Counted from the first letter of the stretch, positions 15,755 through 24,795 are shown. The stretch is 36,572 bases of DNA from Candidatus Fimenecus excrementigallinarum (GCA_018714805.1 DVMW01000006.1:1-36572); one strand, 5' to 3'. The notes: generated by a model from the sequence alone, not told the origin. A program made the numbers and translations.

Positions 15755-16471
15755 CTACGGGCGCAGCCGTTTCGGCACATACGCATACAGCGCGTCGATG
15801 GTCTCCTGCTTTGCTTCTTCGCGGTCCCCGAAGGGGAATTCGAGACCCAGCGCCGCATATTTTTCCGCGCAGAGCTTGCGAAACGGCAAAAGCTCGACGC
15901 GGTAAACGGCGGGAAAGGCCATTGCAAGCTCGGCGAGCGCCCGCGCGTCTTCGGGCGTGTCGTTGACGCCGGGGGTAACGACCTGCCGCAAGACGACGCG
16001 CTTGTCCTGCCGCTGCGCCTCGCGCAGGAACGCAAGGACCGTTTCGAGCGGCACGCCGATGTACCGCCGGTATTTTGCGTCGTCGGAATACTTGATATCC
16101 AAAAGCACGATATCCGTGACGGCGAGCAGGCGTTTTGCCGCGTCGTCGAGGCGCACGCCGGACGTGTCGAGCGCGGTGGAAATGCCCTCGGCCCTGCAAA
16201 GCGTGAAAAGCTCCGTTACAAAATCCACCTGCAAAAGCGGCTCCCCGCCCGAAACGGTCACGCCGCCCTCGGCGCCGAAATACGGCCGGAAGCGCAGAAG
16301 CTGCGCAAAAACGTCGCCGGCCTCCCGCAGCGTTCCCCCGCCGGTGTCCCAGGTGTCCGGGTTGTGGCAGTACGGGCAGCGCAGCGCGCAGCCCTGCAAA
16401 AAGACGACGCTGCGCACGCCGGGCCCGTCCACCGTGCCGAGGCTCTGGATGGAATGGATGCGTCCGCGCAT
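15755..16471 (-). CDS. pflA: Pyruvate formate-lyase activating enzyme (radical SAM)
   Basis: A 238-residue radical SAM protein with the CxxxCxxC cluster site CALRCPYC (Cys 28, 32, 35) directly followed by HNPDTWD, as in PFL activases. GGEPLLQ (SAM binding), LDTSG and LLDIKYSD follow the family pattern, and the length is normal. It generates the glycyl radical of pyruvate formate-lyase in the cytosol under anaerobic conditions, with formation of 5'-deoxyadenosine. No pflB is in the window; pflA here leads an operon with MTA-salvage genes. GGGGG lies about eight bases before the ATG and the promoter at 16504-16532 is close. Another glycyl-radical enzyme as target is possible. Confidence 0.92.
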   Translation of the reverse strand: MRGRIHSIQSLGTVDGPGVRSVVFLQGCALRCPYCHNPDTWDTGGGTLREAGDVFAQLLRFRPYFGAEGGVTVSGGEPLLQVDFVTELFTLCRAEGISTALDTSGVRLDDAAKRLLAVTDIVLLDIKYSDDAKYRRYIGVPLETVLAFLREAQRQDKRVVLRQVVTPGVNDTPEDARALAELAMAFPAVYRVELLPFRKLCAEKYAALGLEFPFGDREEAKQETIDALYAYVPKRLRP

Positions 16472-16503
16472 AAGCCGGCCCCCTTTTTTACCCGTATGGC
16501 ATT

Positions 16504-16532
16504 AGTATACAGGATTTTCCGTTGGCTTGCAA
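16504..16532 (-). promoter_or_regulatory. Promoter of the pflA-ppi-mtaD-pnp-mtnA operon
   Basis: On the minus strand TTGCAA (16527-16532) and TATACT (16504-16509) are separated by 17 bases. The leader is only about 30 bases, so there is no room for a SAM-type riboswitch. Confidence 0.75.
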
Positions 16533-16572
16533 GAAAAAGAAAGACCCGGCACGCCGTTTGGGGCGCGCCGGG
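16530..16572 (-). terminator. Terminator of the Cys-rich protein gene
   Basis: CCCGGC...GCCGGG (16545-16550 with 16567-16572, extended by inner GC pairs), followed on the minus strand by TCTTTCTTTTTCTT. It directly abuts the next promoter. Confidence 0.8.
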
Positions 16573-16588
16573 CGGATATGGATGCAGT

Positions 16589-17440
16589 TCAGCAGCCGCA
16601 GGGTTTGCAGCCGCCGGACGGTGTGCAGCAGCCGCCCGTCTCCTTCGGCGGGAAAAAGGCGTCCACGGGGAAGCATATCTTGCGGAACGCCTCGCACGGG
16701 TCGTCGGTGTCGCAGCTGCATTCCTTTTGCGGGATGCAGAAGTCGTAGGCGGGAATGAGCATCTGCACGTCGCGCTCGAGCTGGATAATCGTGAAAATGC
16801 CGATGGTCACGGCAACCGCCTTTTCGCATTTCTGCGCGTCGCCGAAATCCGCCGGGAATTCTTCGACAAACGCGCGGCGCACGCAGCGCGGGATGGGCCC
16901 GCAGCAGTCGCAGCAGGGCGCGCAGCAGTCGCACGGGCGGCACAGCTTCGCGTCCAGGCAAAGGGGCTCGGCAACCTGAATTTTCGCGCGCGGGTTCGTG
17001 TTGGTCGGGATGAGCTGGGCGTCGTCATGGTCGGCGCGGTATTCGGACGAATAGACGTGCACGCTGCCGTCGCCGCCGTACAGAATGCATTTTTTTGAGA
17101 ACGTCGCAAAGCCGCTGAGCGTGGCGGGCGGGACGGACGCGATGGAATAGACCTCAACCGTTACCTTGAAAAAGAAGGTGACGTCCACGCTGTAGCAGCC
17201 GCGGTTGAACGGCGCCTTTTCCACATCCATAAACACGTTGAGCAGCTCCACGCCCCGGCTTCGCACGCCGGTTGCGCGGTCGACGGCCTCCTGACACTGC
17301 GGCGGGAAATACACGCGCAGGTCCGCAAGGCAGTCCTTGTCGGCGCATGAATCGTAGACGCGGTTCGTGTCGATGCAGACCGCTTCGCGAATTTTCGGCA
17401 GCCCTTTATCCAGCGGGCCGCAGGCTTTGTTTTCTGCCAT
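16589..17440 (-). CDS. Conserved-looking Cys-rich protein of unknown function
   Basis: A 283-residue protein without signal peptide or membrane helix. The N-terminal part holds AVCIDTNRVYDSCADKDCLADLRVYF, read in two pieces: residues about 20-34 and 35-46, with three cysteines. A mixed beta-rich middle follows. About residues 168-186 form a Cys knot (CDCCAPCCDCC with flanking Cys), and the C-terminus has many more cysteines, ending in CKPCGC. I have the impression that such proteins recur in clostridia, possibly as spore or envelope components, but cannot prove it here. CAGGAGGA precedes the ATG at about seven bases. It is a single-gene unit between two terminators. Metal binding or disulfide/thioether cross-linking are both open. 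Confidence 0.75.
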   Translation of the reverse strand: MAENKACGPLDKGLPKIREAVCIDTNRVYDSCADKDCLADLRVYFPPQCQEAVDRATGVRSRGVELLNVFMDVEKAPFNRGCYSVDVTFFFKVTVEVYSIASVPPATLSGFATFSKKCILYGGDGSVHVYSSEYRADHDDAQLIPTNTNPRAKIQVAEPLCLDAKLCRPCDCCAPCCDCCGPIPRCVRRAFVEEFPADFGDAQKCEKAVAVTIGIFTIIQLERDVQMLIPAYDFCIPQKECSCDTDDPCEAFRKICFPVDAFFPPKETGGCCTPSGGCKPCGC

Positions 17441-17539
17441 ACAGATTCCTCCTGAAAGCCGCGCAGATACGCGGAAAGTAAAGTTTCACAACTTCACTAT
17501 CATTGTATTCGCGCCGCGGCTTTCGGTGACAATGCACGC

Positions 17540-17569
17540 AAAAAAACGGGGCGCAGGTTCTGCGCCCCG
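17540..17569 (-). terminator. Terminator of the dockerin-HD-CmpB operon
   Basis: CGGGGCGCA (17547-17555) pairs with TGCGCCCCG (17561-17569); seven T follow on the minus strand. Confidence 0.9.
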
Positions 17570-17584
17570 AAAGGAGATTGGATT

Positions 17585-18367
17585 TTATTTGTCCTGCGGT
17601 TTTTCGTCTTCGTCCTTGTGTTCGTCCCATTTGTCGAACAGCACCTGCATGGCTTCCTTATAGCGCTTCATGGCGAATTTCGGATACGCGTCGCGCAGGT
17701 GCCGCACCGCGGAAAACCGGCCGCGCGCCGCTTTGGCCACGCGCGAGGAGCGGATGCGGGCCGCGAGCGCGTTCATGTATTCGTCGGTCGTGTCGACGCC
17801 CTTCTGGACGTGCTCGCCGACGGAATCCTGTAGATTTTGCAGCAGCATGACCGTGTTTTTCAGCGCCGCGATGGTGGTGGCGAGGTCCACAAGGAGGATG
17901 GAGTAAAACACGAGCGCCGTGGTAAACAGCGCCGCGTCGGACAGCGACGCGGTAAAGTCCATGACGTACGGCTGGCACACGCGCACAATCACAACCACGC
18001 CAATCCCGAACAGGATGCTGTTTTTCAGGCAGATGCGGCCCTGGAAATTGAAGCGCTTTTCGGAATAGTCCCACCACGTCGCGTGGAACAGCTTTTCGAG
18101 AATGAGATGCGTGAAAAATTCAAGCGCCGTGCAGACCGCCGAGCCCGCGAGGAACAGCAGAAAGACGTTTTCGATGCGGCCGTAAAAGAGGACCGTGCTC
18201 AAAATCGCGCCCACGCCGTAAATGGGACACAGAGGTCCGAACAGGAAGCCGCGCTTGACCACCTTTTTCTGCGCGATGATGTAAAGCAGCGTTTCCATAA
18301 TCCAGCCGCAGACGCTGTACAGCAAAAACCAGAGGAAGCCCTCAGCGAGAAGCCGCAGGACGTGCAT
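17585..18367 (-). CDS. CmpB-like putative ABC transporter permease (PF06541 type) membrane protein
   Basis: A 260-residue protein with about five membrane segments in the first 170 residues and a charged cytoplasmic tail ending in DEHKDEDEKPQDK. The diagnostic stretch is CGWIMETLLY followed by RGFLFGPLCPIYGVGA and later ATWWDYSEKRFNFQGRICL, which matches the family named ABC_trans_CmpB. The transport role of that family is an annotation by association and not proven. It overlaps the end of the HD gene by 26 bases, so it is translated from the same mRNA. No ATPase partner is adjacent. Confidence 0.85.
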   Translation of the reverse strand: MHVLRLLAEGFLWFLLYSVCGWIMETLLYIIAQKKVVKRGFLFGPLCPIYGVGAILSTVLFYGRIENVFLLFLAGSAVCTALEFFTHLILEKLFHATWWDYSEKRFNFQGRICLKNSILFGIGVVVIVRVCQPYVMDFTASLSDAALFTTALVFYSILLVDLATTIAALKNTVMLLQNLQDSVGEHVQKGVDTTDEYMNALAARIRSSRVAKAARGRFSAVRHLRDAYPKFAMKRYKEAMQVLFDKWDEHKDEDEKPQDK

Positions 18368-18869
18368 AGTGTTTCATCTCCGTCTCAATACAGGTGTAAA
18401 CCGGCCGAAAACGTTTGGATAAGCGCAGGAAATCGCGCACCGCGCCGACCTTGTCGGCAAGCGTCAGCGCCAGCCCTTCGCGCGAGCGCGGCGGCATGAG
18501 GTGCAGGGGCCACATATGGCTCAAAATCATGTCGCGCTGCAGCGGCGTCAGGTCGCCGAAATACAGCTCGGCGTTTTTGACCGCCTCTTTCGGGTGATAC
18601 CAGGCGTGGCCTTCGTCGTGCTTGTCGGTGTACCAGTTATACAGGTAAAAATCATGCAGAAGCGCGGCGCGGGTCGCCTCGCGCGTGCGCAGGTGCAGCT
18701 TTTCGCATATGCGGTAGGTCATAAACGACACATACACGCTGTGGTAAAGGGTATCGATAGGCTTGTGGTGCGGATACTGCCGCATTTGCTGCACCTTTTC
18801 ATGCGTCAGCAAATCGCCGACGGTCTCGCAGTATCCGCGCACCCACTTTGCCTGCTTTGGCTGCTGCAT
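18342..18869 (-). CDS. HD-domain metal-dependent phosphohydrolase
   Basis: A 175-residue protein with the H...HD...D pattern of HD hydrolases: His43 in LYHSVYVS, His72-Asp73 in LLHDFYL, further His in SHMWPLH, and Asp in LADKVGA. Family members hydrolyse nucleotides or cyclic dinucleotides; the substrate is not readable. It starts after the dockerin gene stop with no gap to speak of (stop at 18873, ATG at 18869), the nearest GGAGG being about 14 bases upstream, so translation is probably coupled. It overlaps the CmpB-like gene at its end. Cytoplasmic. Confidence 0.85.
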   Translation of the reverse strand: MQQPKQAKWVRGYCETVGDLLTHEKVQQMRQYPHHKPIDTLYHSVYVSFMTYRICEKLHLRTREATRAALLHDFYLYNWYTDKHDEGHAWYHPKEAVKNAELYFGDLTPLQRDMILSHMWPLHLMPPRSREGLALTLADKVGAVRDFLRLSKRFRPVYTCIETEMKHYARPAASR

Positions 18870-18872
18870 GGG

Positions 18873-21800
18873 TTACCGGGTCGCCTCCATACGCTGCTGG
18901 ACATAGAGCATATCGAAGCCGTCGATAACGCCGTCGCCGTTGAGGTCCGCCGCAAGGGTATAGACGCCCGCCGCTATGGCGGAAGCGTCGAAGATGGCCG
19001 CGCGGATAGCCGTCGCGTCGTTTTCGAGCACGCGGCCGTCGCCGTCCACGTCGCCCAAAAGCAGCACGGTCGCATTGTCATACACCACGCTCGGGTCGTC
19101 TGTCGAAACGCATTGCACCACGCAGCCCGTACCGACCAGCGCGTCGCCGGGAAGCGCCGCGCCGTCGCGCAGGACGCGAATCTGTATCGCCTCGTTTTGC
19201 AGCTGGGCGCGGAGCGCGTCCACCGTTGTGCCGGCCGTCATGCCGCGCAGCAGCACCATCGCGCCGGAGCGGTCGACGGAAACGGCGGTCGAGCCGTCCG
19301 TTTTGGGGGTGATGAGCTTCAGCTCTTCTTTTTCAATATGGACAAGGTAGGAAAGGCTTTCGTAGCTTTCCACACCCGCGGCGTTGACCGCCTTGAAGCG
19401 GAACGTCGCTTTCATTTCTTCGGTAAGCGTCAGGGTGTTTGATTCGAGCTGTTCCCACGCGCCGCCGGTCGTGTAGAAGTAGGTCACGCCGGAAAGGCTG
19501 TTGGGCACATACAGCGTAAAGGTCACGGGGCTTGCGGTCTGGGCGTTCACCGTGCCGGTGACGCCGACCTGCAAAAACGGCTTTTCGCTGTCTATCTGCA
19601 CCGTAAAGGCTTCGGACGCCGCGCTTTGGGCGCCGGTGTTGGACACAGCCGTAAATTCGTAGGTGTGCGCGCCGCTTTCCGTCACGGTAAGCGTGCTGCC
19701 GGCAAGCGTCTGCCAGTCGCCGCCGTCCACACGGTAACGGTACGCCGCAATGCCCGCGGCCGCGTCGCTGGAGAGCGTCATCGTAACGGCCTTTGCCGTC
19801 CACGTACCGGACGCATACGCGCCGTCCGCCGTGGAGGCCGTGACAACGGGCGCGGTGGGCGCTTCTGCGTCAACCGTCACGCCCGCAGAGCGGTACGTCT
19901 CGGCCGTTAAGCCGTTCGTGTCGGACGCCGTCGCTTCGACATAGCCGCTAAAGCTTGCCGGGAGCACCGGGGGCTGCGCTTCGTCATAAGCCGTCCAGTC
20001 CCCAAGCGGTTCGCCGTCCGCCGAAACAAACCGGTACTGTACCTGCACGTCGCCGGTGCCGTTGTACGCGGTTTCTACCGTAAAGCTCGGCGCGGCGGTA
20101 TAGTAACGGCCGAATTCCGTTTCGTCCGTCGCCGCCGGTTCTTCGGAGAACGCAATGCCGGTGACCTCGAGAGAGGGTTCATAGAAATTGTCGACCACAA
20201 GGAGCACCGTTTTGCGCAGGCCGTTGCCGCCGGTCACGGTGAACAGATAGTTGCCGTTTTCCGAAACGGTGACCGCCGGCTTATCGGTGATGTCCGCGCC
20301 GTCCATTTCAACGGATTCGACGCCGGACGGCCCGACGAGCGCCTCCACCGCCACGTCATACGGCGTGCAGGTCGGCCCGGTAACGGCGGGGGTCAGCCGC
20401 AGCTCGGGCTCGGTCGTATCAATCATGACGTGGTAGCTGTCGGAGGTGATGCTTTCGGTGCCCGCGCCGTTTATCGCCTTGAAGCTGTATACGGCGTCGG
20501 TGTTTTCGGTCAGGTACAGGTCCGCGCCGTCAAAGTCGTACCAGCCCGTGCCGTCGCTGTAATAATAGGTGATGCCGGAAAGGCTTTCTTCCTCGGTCTT
20601 GAAGCTGAAGTGCGCGCCGGACGCCGTCCAGCGGCCGAACGTGCCGTCGAAGGTGACGCGGATGACCGGCTTCTGGCGGTCGATGCAGACCGTAAGCGAC
20701 GCCGGCTCGCTTTCGAGCGCGGCGTTGGAAACCGCCTTGAATTCGTAGGTGTGCGTGCCTTCCTCGGCCGCGGTAAACGTATTGCCCGCAAGCGGCTGCC
20801 AGTCGCCGCCGTCCATCCGGTACTGATACTCGTAAATGCCGGAGAACGCCGTGCTTTCCAGCGCGATTTCCACATCGCCCGCAACCCACGCGCCGTCCGT
20901 ATACGCCGTCTCGCCGTACGTCGCGGTCAGCTCGACCTGCGTGGGCGCCGTGCCGTCCAAAACATAGCCGTCGGAGGTGACGACTGCGGAGACGTTCCCC
21001 GCGCGGTCAACGGCGCGCACCTCGGCATAGCCGCGGAAGTTGGGCAGCTGCGTCGGCTTTGCGTCGGCGGAATAGGTCTGCCATTCGGTAGTCTCTTCCG
21101 TTTCGTCGTTATAGAAGCGGTACTCGATACGGTCAAGCCCCGCAACACCCGTATCCTCGGCCGCCGCGGTCAGCTCGACCTCCTCGTTGAAGAACAGGCC
21201 GAAGGTCAGCGTTTCGAGCAGCCGCGCGAAGCCGCCGCCGTTTTTGTGCGCGAGCGTAACCTCCGTCACGGTGGGCGCTTCCTTGTCGATGTTCGCAATT
21301 TCAACCGTCTGGCTGAATTGCAGGCCGTTGTTCGCGGTGACCGTTACGGTATAGCTGCCGTTTTGCTCGACCGTGAAGGCCTCGGGCGCGGCGGTGATGT
21401 CCGTTTCGTTCATCGTGACGCGCTGCACGCCGGAAATGCCGGTCGCAAGGCCGGTGATTTCGACCGTGTAGCTCCGGTTCGTAAGCTCGGACACCGTCGG
21501 CGTCAGGGTAAACGACGGGGTCACGTCGTCGCGCCGGACGGTGTAGCCCGCGGTCTCGGCGCTCTCAATCCCGACGGAGTTTACCGCCTTAAAGTAATAG
21601 GTTTCGCTGCTGTTCGTGCTGACCGTGAAAACGTCGCCGGCAATTTCCTGCCACTCTGTATTCGTATCGGTGCGGTAAGAGTAGGTCACGCCGTTCATCG
21701 GGTGCGTCGCGGAAAGGTTCAGCGACACGTCGCCCGTCGCCCAGCCGCCGTCGTATTCGCCCACGTCGACCGAAACGACCGGCGTGCCGTAGACGATAAC

Positions 21801-24503
21801 CGGGAAATATGCCGTTGCGGACCGCCCGGCGTGCGTGTAGGTTACGGGGATTTGCTGCTCCACGTCGAGAAGCGTCGGGTTAAAGGCGCTGTAGTCCACG
21901 GTGTAGTCCGTGACCTGCTCGGAGGCGGCGTTCTCGTAGTTTGCCGTAACCGTAAGGCCCTCCAAATCCAGCTGATATTCGCCCTCGCTGTAAGCGTAGC
22001 GCGGCGGGTCAAGCGTGATGTCCGTCAGCTTTTTCGATTCGAGCGTAACAGGGAACGTACCGTAGTAATTCCTGCCCGCGCGCGTGACCGACACAATGAT
22101 GTACTGCTGGGTATCCAAAATGCTTTGATTGATTTCGCTGACCGTGTAGTCGGTGACCTCCACGGTAAAATCGCTGTCCGACCAGCCGGTCGTGTCGTAA
22201 TACTGCGCGACGTCCTCCGGGTTGTAGCGCAGCTCCACCTTCATGCCGGTAAGGTCCAGTTCGGTCTCGCCCTCGACGTAATTCGTACGCGCAGGCGCGG
22301 TGACCGTGATGTTTTCGGGTTCAAGCTCGACGACGGTTATCGCGTGGGTGTCCTCGGCGACTTTTCCAACGTGAACGCCGGGCGTATCCCAGCCCTTTTT
22401 CCCAACCGCATACAAGGTCGTATCCCCGGCGGCAAGGCCTGTGACCAGGCCGTTGTTGTCCACGCTTGCAAGGCTGTTTTGCTGGTTGCCCCCTTGGATA
22501 TCCTCGTATGCGTCGTCCGTTGCCGTGACCCACGGGCGAGTTCCGTCGTCCGCCGGCAGGCCCCAATAGTATTCATCGACCTCTGTATCCGCCGGCGTAA
22601 AGCTGACGGAATAGCTGCGCGGGAAATCCTTGATAACATAGTCGCTGCCCGAAATGTCCGCGCTTGTCAGTCTGTAAATTTCGCTGCTGCCGCGAACATT
22701 GAACGTAATGGAACGGGAAACGCCGCCGATTGTCGCGGTGATTGTGACGGATTTGCTGTGATACATTGTCCCGCCGCCGGCATCCTTGCCGTATACGGCG
22801 CCGTTCTCAACGGAGGCGACGCTTGCATCGGAGGTCGTCCAGACGACGGTGTCCAGAAGACCTGCGTCATAGTCTGCCGGCACAATGGAACCTATATCGA
22901 TATAGCCGGTATGGCCCTCCTCCAGCGCGCGTTCTCTTTGGAATCCAATCAGCATATCGGAAAAGCCGCCGCCCAAGGACAAGGTAAAGTCCGTAATCGG
23001 GTTGCCGGCGTTAACCGTCACGCTTTTTTCCAGGACCGTCTCGCCGTACGTCGCCCTGCCGTGCAGGGTGATGACGCCGCTGCCTTTGGGCGTGAGCACG
23101 CCGTCGGCCGTCAGCGTCGCGACGCTCGTGTCGGCGGGCGCGTCGGCGGTTGCCCAGACAACCGCGCCGGTTAAGGGCTCCGTCAGGCCCCATTCGCGGC
23201 GGACGTCGTCGCTGTCGTTTAAGCGCGGCGGGGTCACGTCGATGGTATAGGCCGTGGAGCTGTTGTTCGGAACGGTCGTCGGCCCGACAATCTCCATATC
23301 GGTAATCGTGCCGCCGACAAGCTTCTTATTCACCTGAATTTCCACCGTGCGCGTGACGTCGCCAATCGACGCGGTCACGTTGGTTTTGCGGTTGAGCTGT
23401 GTCCAGCTGCTGCCGCCGTCCAGACCCGTCACAAGGCCGGTCTGGTCGACCACGGCGACGGTCGGGTCGGCGCTCGTCCAGACAAGGTCGCCGGTATACG
23501 CGCCCGCAGGCTGCACGTTCGTAATGGCGAGCTGCGTGGTCTCGCCCTCGTCCATTTCCGTTTCGCCCGTAATGTCAAAGCTCTCAACGGGCAGGTCCTC
23601 CCGGCTTACGACGTTAAACGTAATCGTGTCGGTCACGAAGGCATACGCCGCGCTTTCCGGGTTCAGACGCACGGTCACTTCGCCGACCGAGGTAAAGGTC
23701 ACAAGGCCGTCGGAAGAGACGGTCGCGTGCTTGCCGGACTCGGTATCCAAAATCGTGCCGCCCATCGTCCATTTGATACCCTGTTCGAGACGCACGGGCG
23801 TGCACATGCCGTACAGCTGCACCGTCGCGCCGACCGCCACGGTCGTCGGCACAGAGTTCTTGTTCGTAATATGCACCGCGGTCGGGTAAATGCTCGCAAA
23901 ATCCAGCGTGCTCTGCGTCACGACAACCTCGACCGTATCCGTCGCAAGCACCGAGCCGTCGGCCGCGTGCAGCGTGGCGGTGATTTCGACGTTCATGCTG
24001 TCGAGCGTTTCGCGCAGGCTGTTTGCCAGCGATTCGCCGAACGAGCCGCCCATGTCGCCCACAAATTTGATAAGCCGCTCAATGTCCGCCGGGTCGGCCA
24101 GGTCGATGCCTTGGTCCTCGATGTTTTGGAGGATCGAATCCGCCAAGCTGTCGCCGATAAGCGGCAGAACGCGGACGTTCTCATCGAGCCACTGGTGCAC
24201 GATCGCCTCTTTTGAGAAATCGTAGCCGTGCACCTCGCCGTTTGCATCGACGCCGGCCAGCAGCGGCTGGCTCGATTCCCACGTGACGTACGCGCCCTCC
24301 GGCACGTCGCCCGACGTGGTGTAGCCGAGCTTAACGGACTCGAACTCCTTGACTTCGAGCCGCTCGGTGACCTCGACGCCGTCTTCGTTCGTGATGACAA
24401 TCTGCGCGTCCGCCGCAGCGGCTGTGAGCGCGGGCGTCGCCGTCAAAAGCAGCAGCAGCGCGCACAAAAGGACGCTTAAAACCTGTTTCCCTCTTACCTG
24501 CAT
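18873..24503 (-). CDS. Giant secreted multi-Ig-domain protein with C-terminal type I dockerin
   Basis: 1876 residues. Residues 1-33 are a signal peptide (positively charged start, LLCALLLLL core, AAAADA end). Residues about 200-770 hold BIG2-like domains (ends such as VTGLDG and VTGLAAGDTTLYAVGKKG). About 770-960 contain two Big_3-like units (VEGETELDLTGMKVELRYN and SEGEYQLDLEGLTVTANYE). About 960-1740 contain five modules with a tyrosine-rich strand, W and an FKAVNxxGxES end. The tail is a dockerin: loop one DVDGDGRVLEND at about 1818 and loop two DLNGDGVIDGFD at about 1854, both with full calcium ligands. It would be exported and docked to a cohesin on a scaffold or the cell surface. No catalytic domain is visible. 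No sortase or SLH anchor is seen. GGAG lies five bases before the ATG. Confidence 0.92.
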   Translation of the reverse strand: MQVRGKQVLSVLLCALLLLLTATPALTAAAADAQIVITNEDGVEVTERLEVKEFESVKLGYTTSGDVPEGAYVTWESSQPLLAGVDANGEVHGYDFSKEAIVHQWLDENVRVLPLIGDSLADSILQNIEDQGIDLADPADIERLIKFVGDMGGSFGESLANSLRETLDSMNVEITATLHAADGSVLATDTVEVVVTQSTLDFASIYPTAVHITNKNSVPTTVAVGATVQLYGMCTPVRLEQGIKWTMGGTILDTESGKHATVSSDGLVTFTSVGEVTVRLNPESAAYAFVTDTITFNVVSREDLPVESFDITGETEMDEGETTQLAITNVQPAGAYTGDLVWTSADPTVAVVDQTGLVTGLDGGSSWTQLNRKTNVTASIGDVTRTVEIQVNKKLVGGTITDMEIVGPTTVPNNSSTAYTIDVTPPRLNDSDDVRREWGLTEPLTGAVVWATADAPADTSVATLTADGVLTPKGSGVITLHGRATYGETVLEKSVTVNAGNPITDFTLSLGGGFSDMLIGFQRERALEEGHTGYIDIGSIVPADYDAGLLDTVVWTTSDASVASVENGAVYGKDAGGGTMYHSKSVTITATIGGVSRSITFNVRGSSEIYRLTSADISGSDYVIKDFPRSYSVSFTPADTEVDEYYWGLPADDGTRPWVTATDDAYEDIQGGNQQNSLASVDNNGLVTGLAAGDTTLYAVGKKGWDTPGVHVGKVAEDTHAITVVELEPENITVTAPARTNYVEGETELDLTGMKVELRYNPEDVAQYYDTTGWSDSDFTVEVTDYTVSEINQSILDTQQYIIVSVTRAGRNYYGTFPVTLESKKLTDITLDPPRYAYSEGEYQLDLEGLTVTANYENAASEQVTDYTVDYSAFNPTLLDVEQQIPVTYTHAGRSATAYFPVIVYGTPVVSVDVGEYDGGWATGDVSLNLSATHPMNGVTYSYRTDTNTEWQEIAGDVFTVSTNSSETYYFKAVNSVGIESAETAGYTVRRDDVTPSFTLTPTVSELTNRSYTVEITGLATGISGVQRVTMNETDITAAPEAFTVEQNGSYTVTVTANNGLQFSQTVEIANIDKEAPTVTEVTLAHKNGGGFARLLETLTFGLFFNEEVELTAAAEDTGVAGLDRIEYRFYNDETEETTEWQTYSADAKPTQLPNFRGYAEVRAVDRAGNVSAVVTSDGYVLDGTAPTQVELTATYGETAYTDGAWVAGDVEIALESTAFSGIYEYQYRMDGGDWQPLAGNTFTAAEEGTHTYEFKAVSNAALESEPASLTVCIDRQKPVIRVTFDGTFGRWTASGAHFSFKTEEESLSGITYYYSDGTGWYDFDGADLYLTENTDAVYSFKAINGAGTESITSDSYHVMIDTTEPELRLTPAVTGPTCTPYDVAVEALVGPSGVESVEMDGADITDKPAVTVSENGNYLFTVTGGNGLRKTVLLVVDNFYEPSLEVTGIAFSEEPAATDETEFGRYYTAAPSFTVETAYNGTGDVQVQYRFVSADGEPLGDWTAYDEAQPPVLPASFSGYVEATASDTNGLTAETYRSAGVTVDAEAPTAPVVTASTADGAYASGTWTAKAVTMTLSSDAAAGIAAYRYRVDGGDWQTLAGSTLTVTESGAHTYEFTAVSNTGAQSAASEAFTVQIDSEKPFLQVGVTGTVNAQTASPVTFTLYVPNSLSGVTYFYTTGGAWEQLESNTLTLTEEMKATFRFKAVNAAGVESYESLSYLVHIEKEELKLITPKTDGSTAVSVDRSGAMVLLRGMTAGTTVDALRAQLQNEAIQIRVLRDGAALPGDALVGTGCVVQCVSTDDPSVVYDNATVLLLGDVDGDGRVLENDATAIRAAIFDASAIAAGVYTLAADLNGDGVIDGFDMLYVQQRMEATR

Positions 24504-24549
24504 ACAGTCTCCAACTCCTTAAAGTCCTATTGACCGAGTATACAGCCAG

Positions 24550-24578
24550 ATTATAACAAAAAAGCAGGCGGCCCGCAA
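24550..24578 (-). promoter_or_regulatory. Promoter of the dockerin operon
   Basis: On the minus strand TTGCGG (24573-24578) and a perfect TATAAT (24550-24555) with a 17-base spacer, about 45 bases before the start codon. Confidence 0.75.
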
Positions 24579-24726
24579 GAGGATTTCAAAAAAAGTTCAA
24601 GATTTAACTTTTCTTTAATATATATTGGGAAAATCCACAAATTTTCCGGGATTTTTTGGGGAAAGCGCGACCTGTTCTTTTGTTTGGTCGATTTTGCGCG
24701 GACGCGGCGCCGAATGCTTTTTCCGG

Positions 24727-24755
24727 TTGCATATTGCGCGGGAATATAGTACAAT
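24727..24755 (+). promoter_or_regulatory. Promoter of prfB
   Basis: TTGCAT (24727-24732) and TACAAT (24750-24755) with a 17-base spacer. The -35 is weak. The 24580-24720 stretch before it is AT-rich and shows no gene. Confidence 0.55.
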
Positions 24756-24795
24756 ATACAAGTTCAAATCCATTTACAGAAAGGGAAATCCCCGT

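Noticed and set aside
16472-16503. SAM riboswitch before the MTA-salvage operon
   Set aside because: The leader between promoter and first start codon is about 30 bases, far too short.
20430-23174. A 914-codon open frame on the plus strand opposite the dockerin gene
   Set aside because: It is Arg/Val/Gly-rich, lacks a ribosome site and family motifs, and mirrors the GC-rich third positions of the real gene. The same holds for long opposite-strand frames at 6398-7825, 13812-15080, 15251-17098 and 26737-27789.
18873-24503. Repeats in the dockerin gene as a CRISPR or DNA-level tandem repeat
   Set aside because: The similarity is at protein level (Ig-like modules) with divergent DNA; no regular short repeats and spacers.
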